Below the pieces are notes generated by a model, which was not told the DNA's origin, did no database searches, and was given only the letters and a program-made list of their open reading frames with translations. From Chionis minor (lineage: Eukaryota > Chordata > Aves > Charadriiformes > Chionididae), in contig VZSF01000857.1 in the NCBI GenBank assembly GCA_013398295.1, positions 1 to 64,000 on the forward strand: a stretch of 64,000 bases of DNA. Direction: 5' to 3'. Numbering within the stretch: the stretch's first letter is position 1; each line of letters opens with the position of its first letter. Made by a program: the position numbers and the translations under genes. Positions 51,426-61,400 of the stretch are shown one piece after another.

Positions 51426-52487
51426 TCAGGAAAAGATTAAAGAATTAAAATAGGAGCTGCCCTGCTGACAAGAAGAGTTGAATTCAAGAAGCTGATAAAA
51501 AAGGAGCATTATATGCATTGAGCACTGTGCATTTTCAGTCAATATTGGCTCTACTTTCTACTCTACTTTCCTTTGTCTAGGAAAAGGGAGTTTCACATGC
51601 GCACAGACCCTGGGATACACGGGACTCAATGAGAGGAAGGGAGTAACAGCAAAAAAAAAAGAGAGTGCTGGGCTTGATCTAACAGAGGCAAGAAAGTGAT
51701 CTTACAGCTCGGCCCCCGAAACACCGACTCTGACCACCCGCGAGACGGGAGGCAAAGACACGCCGATGGGGCGGACTCGACGGTGCACGTGAGTATCTGC
51801 AGCTCCCTATCCATAACCACCCGGGCCGCCACCAAAGCTCGACAGGCTTCGGTGTCGCCTACATTCAGGATACGGCACAGTCACGGGGCAGGAGAATCAT
51901 TTCTTGCGTCCTTCTCCAGCGAGATGTCAGTGTTGTACCTCCAGGCTGCGTACGCCGGCACAGGCTTGCGCTTCCCGACAGCTTCCCCCAGGCTTTCCCC
52001 CCTTGTAGGTGCAACTAATGCAATCGAGATCAACGGTTAGATTAGGCTCCTGGTGTGCTCCGAGCACTGGGTCTCTTGACAGCAGTAAGAGCTGATGGCC
52101 GATACCACCCAGGCCCTGCTTGCATACCAAAACGGTTGGTACGACAGAGCTAGCTTATTAACAGGCTACTGAGCCTTAATACTGACACTTAGTGTAATGG
52201 TTTACAGTAAAGGAAGGATTCTCCTAGAAAGCGCTGAAGAGAGGGGAAAAAAACCCACCCCGATCCCTTCCTCTCCCTCTCAGAGTCTCTGGAGCGTCTC
52301 ACGAGCAGGGAAAGGTGCTGGGGAGGGAAGGGGGCGGCAGGGGGCACCACCACCGCGGCGCCGGGTCCCGTCGGGGGCGTCAAGACGAACGACAGCAAGG
52401 ACAGTCGTAAGGAACGAGAGACAAACGGTGCTGGTGCTGTGCTGCCTCAAGCTGGGAGGTGCGCGTGGTCAAGCGGAGCGGGGAGAA

Positions 52488-55400
52488 CTAGTCTTTCTTC
52501 AAGTCCCTGGATTCAAAAAGCTTCAGGCGTTCTTGCACAGTCAGGCCTTCCTTCAGACTCTGGGAGAGACAAAAGACAGACAGCGTCGGACACGGGCGGG
52601 CGGGAGGCGGCGGCCGGCATCTGGCACACAGAAAGGGGGCGATGCTCAGGCAAAGGAGACGTGGGCAGCGGGAGAATGGCCTCCATGGCGGAGAGATTAG
52701 TGGGACATGCTAAGAGAAAACACACGGTTATGGAGAGCAGTTACTGGTGAATGGCGCCTAGAGAGAGGGTGAGATTGCAAACGAACCAGGCGACGTAGCA
52801 GAAGCGCATGAGAGGCACACCATGCTGCAAGCGGGATTAGCTCGACTTGGAAAACGACCCCCGGAGCCTGCGGTGCAGCGGTGGCTGGGGCAATTTCGGC
52901 GGAGCCCCGGCAGTGCCGGAGCCCCCCGGCAGGTCAGCTCGGATCTGCTACGCTGCCGAGCAGGACCTGCGTACCGGTCCTCCCCACGCCACTGCAGCTC
53001 CGACTGAACGTGCGTCCGTCTGGGACCGTCCCGGCTCTGGTCAATGTAGAGGCTTTGCCCAAGCAGCCCTGGAAACTGCATTTTTGTTGCCAGCGACAAT
53101 CCCACCCTTTCTCTAACCCCAGCCTGGGGGCTCTTCCAAGCCAAAGCTGCCTCTACTGCACAGGGTTAGACAGAGAGCTCGCGAAACACTTGCTTCAGGT
53201 CTAGCAGGATCTGATGGCTGATCCACTTTGGATGCATTCGGATTTGTGAATTCTCCTCTTGCCTACGTGTGGGGACCCAGGAAAACAGCAAGGCCAGGGG
53301 TAGAAACCCAGAAGCAAATTGCTCGCCCTCTGTAAGACAGCTTTAACCTGAAACTAGCGCAAGGAGATGCGCAAGCCTAAAGCCAGCCTTCCCTCCTTCC
53401 TGCAGCCCCGAAAATGTGGTGTAAGAGCTTCAGGGGAGCAGAGCACCAGGGGGTTTCCCCTGCTTGGTGCTGCTGAGGAGGCAGAGGCTTCTCCCTGCCC
53501 GACAGCCAGCAATGGCTCTGCCCCTGCAGGCTCTAAGAGCTTCCATTGCTGGGCTGCAGCTGCTCTGGGACGGACCGGCTGCCCGCATGCACCCCGCAGG
53601 TGACCGCTGCCGGCGAGCCGATGCCTTGCCAGGCTGCAAGGAATTCACTCTGCAGCCAGAACCTTATTTACAGACCTGCACACAAAGTCCCTTCTACCAG
53701 CGGGCAGCCATCGCCCCTTTTCCTTTTACCTCCCTGACTGTGGTGCCCGAGGGCTGTACAGTCCCAGTAGCAGGTTAGACTTTGGGGCCGGGTTTGGTTT
53801 AACGTGTGTTTATCAAGGCAGGGCTCCATGATAAACTTGCCCCGAGGCTGCGCGGATTCCCATGGTTACTGTATTTCATTAAATGTTTCTCCTCCCACAG
53901 GCCCACAAATACAGAACAGCTTTGGGAAGCGGCACAGAAATGAAAGCACTAAAATGGATTGGTTTGAATTTACAAATGCCAAGTGCTTTCTTTTCAACGG
54001 GCAGCAGAGTCTCTTGGGATGAGAGTCTCTGAGCACACACTTCCTAAAGGAAGTTTACTTTGGGCCTCTTTAAATAGGCAGCAACCCGTGCATTCCGGTT
54101 TGTACATCTGATTTCTCACTAGATGGAAGAAGAATTAGATTAGAAAAAAACATTAGACTATTCTGCCTGATGGTACAAATTCCAGTAAATTCACCCCTTA
54201 GGCAGGCTCACAACCCATTTGAGTTGCTGATGACGGCAGCCCGATGAAGGGAGACTAATGTAGGATGAAATCTGTGATAAAGGGATCCTCCATCAGACCT
54301 CCTGGGGCTCTCCAGCCACCCCTCTGCCACCCGTTTCCTCCAACCTCCCTCTGCAGGTGCTCTAACCTCAGTCTTTACCACGGGCCAGCAAATTAACTAT
54401 TGCTCCAGTTACTTGAGATATTTGGGTCGTTAGGATCAGCCTCATTTCTCTTTAGCTCCCTCTTTTTGCTGGATGAGCTCGGAAGCCTCAGGCCAGCGTG
54501 TGGGATGGAGGCGCAGTGCTAAGGGATGGAGCAGCGGGGTAGACACCGGGAGCTGGAGGAAGCCTGGCGAGCAGGAGGAGGGGTTTACTAGGCAAGGAGG
54601 ACTCTTTTGCTCACACACAGATCACCCTAAAGGAGCAGCAGTGACGGGTAAAGGAAATTTAGGGCAGTCCAGGACATCCCCTCTGCAGCTGAGACGGGGG
54701 CCACCATTTTACATGCTACAGACCTTTGTGGGAAATGCATTTATAGGCATCACTGACCCACTCCTCCACCTGGCTAAGAGCGAAACGGCTGTTTTTCCTG
54801 CAAGACCCGGATGTTGCTAAAGTTTAGTCTGAGGCATGCACAGTCATTCAAGCATGCACACTTGGCGTCCCGCGCTCCCAACACAGCAAACAGGAAAACG
54901 TGCCCCACCGCGTCCAGATCCTCTCCGTGATGGTTAGCTGTGTTGGCGAGGGCGGGAGGAACAGGAAGATGAGAAAGCCGTATTCCACAGGGAAGAGGCA
55001 GAGAGACTGCATTTCATACGGCTCTTGGGTAGGCTGACTTCTCCCCTCCCCTTCCCCCTTCCCCAGTAAAATAATTAGCCGTAAATAAACCAGTCAGTCA
55101 TTAAGAGAAGGGCCCTCGTTTGCCATGGAGGTGTGAGCAGTGCATGCAAAAGTGGGCCGCTCCAGTGGGCAGCTGCGTCGCTTGGTGGGTGCCGGTTTGT
55201 TTACCTACGTGGCAGGGAACCTGGACTCGGGTTCATTTCAGTTATCCCATGAGACCTGCTCAATAACGGACTGTTGAAGGAAAAAAGCAAAATAAAGAAA
55301 AACCAAAACAAAACAAAACAAGAAGCTCATAAATCCCAAATGCATTGGCGTTCGCGCAGCCCCAGCGCCCCCCGCCCCGTCAGCGACACGAGCAGACAGC

Positions 55401-58400
55401 GCGCCCAGGCAGAGCCCATGCGTGCTCTCCTCGCTCCTCATTCCCCCCCACCAAGCAAGACACACGGGGGACCCCGCGAGACGGGGTCCGAGCTGAAGTG
55501 GTGAAGGGAAACCCAGCATCAGACCTGGCCCAGCGGGTCTGGGCTGCCCCGGAAATGCGCAGAGATGCTCTCTGTATTTACTGGGTGCAGCGCAGACACC
55601 CCAAGCTGATGACCTGCCGCTCGCAGAGCTCGGGTGGTGACTGTTTCCCCAGCCAGAAGCCTTTTTCCTGCCTGGCTTCTTGCTCCGCCCAAGGTCCCAA
55701 CCACTTCAAACATCAGCATGACACACCACCTATCCAGTGGCGCGGCAAAGCAGGTTTTGCCCATGCTGATCTTCCTTCCAACTGACCCATGTTTTAACGA
55801 TGACTTCTCAGCGGCTTCATTTGCCCTTTTTATCCCTGTGGTCCCACTGGGACAGCCGGTGTGGAAGATGATGTAAGCCTGGCAGTCAGCAAGCCAAGCC
55901 GGCGAGCTTGGCACAGCATCGCGGGGCTTTGGGACCAACAGCAAGTACAGAACGGCCGGAGAAACACAGGGCCATCTGCACCATGTTAACACACAAGCAA
56001 AGCATGTGTTGCACACACTCAGGACCAAGGCACTGTTGCTCCATGTAACGAGCAAAAATCTTGCAGTGGTGAACACTGTAAAATCTAGAACGACGTGCAC
56101 ATTTCCACCTACGGACACCACCTAAATGTCAACTGAAAACAGGGAGCAAATACTGGGAGAGTCCTCCTGTGAAAGACCAGAGAACAGGGTGAACTTCATC
56201 CGTTTTTAAGCGGGGAGCAGCTTCACGCCTCGATCTCGGCAGGATGAGGGGTGTGTGTGCCCTGCTGGGCATGGCAGGGGGAGCGGGTCCTGCCTGGCTG
56301 CGCAGGCAGCCGTTGTGCAGTCGAAATCTCACTTTTGTCCCCAGTGCCATCCAGGCCAGCACTAGTGACCAGGAAATTCTCAGTTTTCCTCTCCTACCAA
56401 CTTCTTCCCACTTGGATCCCCCACCGGCGAGTAACACTGGACATTTTCACCACACAAGAAGGAGATCTGAGCTCACCTTTGACCTGATATTCCTTAGTTG
56501 CCGGCTAACACTGGATCTGTCTTTCTTCAAGAAATCAGGGTTGCTTTTTGATTTCATAATATCTGGGGAGAAGCAAAAGAAACAGTGTTAAAGCAATGCC
56601 TGGGCTTCCTGCAAGGAGCGGGGCTGGGGCTCTTCTGCCCTCCCCGACGAGCCCGACTCAAGCAGCGCTGCCGGACGGGCCGAGGGGGCTCTCGGGGGTC
56701 TCCGCTCCCCCACACCACCTGTAGCGTGAGGTTTTCCCAATGCAAAATGCCAGAAGGCTTTCAAAGCCCACGCATGCTTTGGGTGCCCACCCATGCTTTG
56801 GGTGCCCACGCATGCTTTGGGTGCCCACCCACGCTTTCAAAGCCCACCCGCTTCCCATCCGTGGGGCTGGAAGGAGGAACTGCCATGGGAAGGCAGTTCA
56901 GGGCTGCCTGGTCCCTGCCATCTCCAGTGGGACTGTCTGCAGGAGCATGAAATGGCAAAAAATCACCACTCGGACCCGTTACTGCACAACGACTTGTATG
57001 CCAGGATGCACGTGTTAGCTCGGGAAACACACGATTGCTTAGAGCTGCTGGAGGGGTACTGACCATATCCCGATACAGTGGTGTTCACAGGGGATTTCTC
57101 TCCCTGAGCTTCTGTGGCTGCTTTCAGCTGCTCTTTCAACCTGCTGATATCACAGTCTGCCTTGGCCTTCACAATGCTCAGCTCCGTGTAGATGTCTTTG
57201 TACTTGTCACTGGCGTATTTCTTATCCTGACAAAAAGGAACAAGAACAACCCGATGGAGTCAGACGTAAAGCTGGAGCCAAGAGGGCTTGTGAATGCACT
57301 GAAGAGGAGCCTGGCAAATGCCGATGGAAGAAGGGCCGGCAGCGGGGAGAAATGCTCGGTCGGGTTCGCGCACGCATTTCAGCAGTACGGGCCGCGAGAT
57401 GTGCAGTAAGCTGCGAGCCCAGCGGCGAGCACACAGCGCTGCCTGTGCATGCAGCCCCATCGCTACAGGGTTACTTGTCTGTGGGTTTTAATTTTAGCAA
57501 AGACGCAAATTTCAAGCAGAATTCCCAGAAATGGCCTTGGCAAAGAGGCCGCCTGGAGCAAACCAGATCAGATGCTGGGAGGCTGGGCAGATCTCTGACA
57601 CTGATTACTTTTGCCATTTCAAATCTCATCCGATGTGACAAGAAATAAGGGAAAAACACTGAAGGGGATGTTTTCCCACAAGAGGGGCAAGGGGTAAGTC
57701 CTGAGCCGATACAGTCGTGGAGTGCTTTACTGATGACACCAGAACGGATATTCAGTTCCATTCAGGTGAAAAATTAAATTTTGTTTCAAACGTGGGGATA
57801 AGTAAGCTGGAACCTAAGCGCGCAGACACACACACAGGAGCAGACCAGAGCCCGTAAGAGGATTTGCAGAAAAGTGCCTGGGCATTACCCTCAGTGCCGT
57901 CTGCAGCTCGTCTTTGAGGGAGCTGATCTCCTGCTTCAGGTACTGGATTTCTGATTCTTTGACCCGCAGCAGGACCTGCGGGAACAAAAGCAGCGTGTGT
58001 TCGCACCCAAGCAAATGCAGTGTGACCCCAAGACGCTCACCCACAGCACCTGGTGACAACCAAGCCAGGGCTGGAGGCTCAGCCCCATGCCGGCTCCACG
58101 CCAGCACTGAAAAGCTGCTCTTTCACACAAGAAAATTACTGCTAGGACTTGCGGGACCTTGCCCAAGCTTGCACCACTCATGTGCTCCCTGCACACCCCT
58201 CCATTTCTGTGAGCCCCCACTGCTTTGTGTGGACCGGAACCCAGCAGACAAGAAGGGGATGGAGAAGGATGAGCGGGTGTCTGGCTTGACTTGGTGGGAA
58301 GGGAAGATTAGGACTCCCAAAAGCTCCTGGCCCCACTGCACTCCCCGATGCACGGTGCTGACAGCCACGCAGACCCAGTGCCTGGAGGGATGGATGGCTG

Positions 58401-61400
58401 TGGCATGCTCCCAAGGGTCCACAGGCACTGGCGCCCACCAGTGCTGCCCCTGCGGCGTGGCAGAGCTCACCTCCAGCTCATAGGCGTCCTTGCCCTGCGT
58501 GAGAGGCGATCCAGCAGCCTCTCCCCCGCCCTCCCCCGTCAGCAGGGTCCGCAATCGCGTGATCTCCGCAGCCAGGCGGTTATTCAGCTCCTGGGAAGAG
58601 AAGGAGAGCTGTTGTGGGAAGGGGGAGCGTGGCCATGGCGCGGCGCAGGGCGCACCGCACTGCCCGTCGGGTGGTACGTCCGTCACCCCCTGCTCGCGCC
58701 GGCTGCCCCGGGCACGGCGGGGACCCTCACCTGGTTGTGGGCGTTGAGCTCCTGGTTCTCCCGCTGGCACTGGCGGAGGGCCTGCCTCTCAGCCTCCAGC
58801 GCCTGCGCCAGGTGGGCGTTCTCCAAACACTTCTGCGAATACTGCTCCGAAAGCACCTCCAGCTCCCGCTGCACCGACTGCAGCTCCTCCCTGGCGAAAA
58901 CACATGCTGGGTAGTGCCCTCCCCACACACACCATGCCCACCCTTCCTCCAGCGCCTTGGGACAACCCAACAGGGATCTAAGCACTGAGGAGGAGGACTT
59001 GCATGCTCCCTTTGGGAAAAAGTTCAAGCCCAGAGCGAGCCAGCCCTTCCCTCTCCTGACGCAGCGGAGCTTGTGCACCAACGGGGACAAGAGGTCTTTC
59101 TCTAGGAGGTTAAATGGCAGGACTTCCTCAGGTTTCCAAAAACTGAGCTGAGATCCATCAGTTTTGCTCTGGGCACTCTGGGCCGGGTGTATTTGCACAC
59201 CTACACATCTTGTGTAGATGCAGCAAGGTTAAAAACGCTGCTTGGCTGTTTTGGCCAGCTCCCACGTGAGGACAGCCTCGCCATGAAAAGCTAACTGCCT
59301 TCTCCTCACCTGGTTATATTTGGTTAAGCAACCCTCCCGCTGCAGCTGCGTGAAAAGCAGCACCGTGTCTGCACATCTGCTACTTCTGGTAACCACAAAG
59401 CAGCTGAATTGGGGTAGTGTGCGGACATTGACCCGGAGCCTGAAAGATTACAGGCAACCAGGAGCCTCCAAGGGCACAGCTGGGTCAGGACCAAGGGAAG
59501 AAGCCCCTGAGATGACAGGTCTGCCCCTAACTCATTGCCAATATCAAAGGGGAAAAAAGGGTCTCCCACAGGCGCAGTCTCCCTGCGAGACACAGCGACA
59601 GATGGAGGATGATGATGGTCTTACAGGTATTGCCTTCGGAGGGCCTCGATGTCAGCATTGACGCTGCTGATCTGGGAGCGCTGGGACTTCTCCAGCTCTC
59701 GCTCCAGCTCCTCCCGGTGCGCGTTCTTCATGGCTTCGATGGCTGTGTGGGACAGCACAGTGTTAGCACCCAGCACCATGCCACCCATGGACAGATTTTT
59801 TGAGGTTTTTAAAGGAACAAAACCAGAGTCATCCCAGCGACTAACACCTTTCTGAGATGGAATGGAAAATGGATCAGACCATGTTACAGTCAAGGAGAGG
59901 GGTACCAAGCCTGGAGAAGGACCAGGAGACGGGTCTCTGTCCAAAATGTTATGTCCCACCAGCCTCTCCCCATGTCCCTGTGATCCCCACCCAGCCCTCA
60001 TCCCACCCCACGCTCTGCTCCTCCACACCAGAGCAAACGCCATCCCCATGACCCCATCAACATGGAGCTCGTGTGTCCCCATACCTGAAATGGTGGCAGC
60101 CGTTTCTTCTGCCAGCAGGCGGTCTTTCTCCTCCCGCAGCTTCTCCAGCTCCCGCTGGTGCTGCCGCTGCAGGTCCTCGATCTTCTTCTGGTGTGTCTCC
60201 TCCATGGCTGCAAAGCCCCTTTCACATGTTGCCTGCAAAAGGGACGAGGGGAAGGGGTTGGCTGGCGTCACAGCAGTGGTGAGCCCGCCGGGAGCTGCAC
60301 ACCAACGGGTGGGCCAGCACCCAAGTTCCATCACAGGGATCTTCTCCCTCCCCAACCACGGAGAAGCCAGCTGAGGATGGACCTCACAAGGTCAGAGCTC
60401 CTCCTGTCAGCTCAACACTTGACAGCTCCAGTGAAAGGGCAGGATGAGGTAGGTCTGGGTTCAGACCCAACCAGGGAAGTGGAATTTAACATGTATTTAT
60501 ATATTAGAAACAACAAAAAAAGCCTACTGTGCCCCCTCTGCTCTCTTGCAATGCCTGATTTTATGCCGCCACCTCTGGGGTGGAAAACAAATGACTCGTG
60601 ACAGAAACAGGACCTTAATTCCCAACCAAGTATCGCTTCAAATGCTGCACGGGCAATTACTTGCTAACTGAATTACCAGGTGTGAACTTAGGTGAGGACA
60701 TAGGAGCAGTGCTCTGGGGATTCAGGAGTCACCAGGTGTGAGATCCTGGATTCCAGCCGGGTCCCGGCCCAGGCACAGACCCCGCTCCTGCCTCTGCAGC
60801 GGGACAAATGCAAAAGCCTACTTCCAGTTCAGCCGCCATCCCGGCCACCCGGCCAAGTGCATCGGGATCCTGCACAGACACAGGGCTGCAGGACAGCAAA
60901 GCCTCAGGCAGGCTCGAGCCATCAGCCGGGAAGGGGCACGCACCAGGGATGCAGCGACGAGTCCTGTCGGACATCTGGGGACAACCCTAATGCCAAGCAC
61001 CGCACCAGGCTTTTCTCCCTCTTAATGTTACAGGCTAGTTTTATTCCCTAATTTCAACAGATTTCTTCTGGATTCACACTCACGTTTTCCACAGGAAGCG
61101 AGAACTGTCACCTATTGGGACTCCATGGGAAATTTAAGGGGGGCAAATTCACTCCCCCAGTGCCAGAAGTGCTCATGACAGTCCAACACCCGCTGACCTA
61201 CGCTAACATTCAGCATCACTTCACTGTCTAATGCTCTCTGCCACTCTCATTCCCAATTTTCAGCTTTGGTGCTTTTATTCCTCTCCTTTAAGTCTGAATC
61301 CTGAGGCATTCTTCATTTTCTCAGCCTTTTTTTTTTTTGAAACGCGTTACTCCGTGCCAGAACCTGTCTGGACTTGGCTGACTACGGAGAGGCACGAAGC

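Larger units (their letters stand above)
43480..52487. other. tail-to-tail 3' UTR region of PLD6 (+) and MPRIP (-)
   Basis: No coding exon was recognised on either strand. The PLD6 3' UTR begins at 43480, with an ATTAAA near 43870 and an AATAAA at 45053-45058. The MPRIP 3' UTR begins left of 52488. Its minus-strand AATAAA candidates are at 51420-51425, 48284-48289 and 45007-45012. If the most distal signals of both genes are used, the transcripts overlap around 45007-45058. Low-complexity stretches are a pyrimidine triplet tract (47806-47862), a G run (48504-48518) and an AGG tract (49581-49609). Confidence 0.6.
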
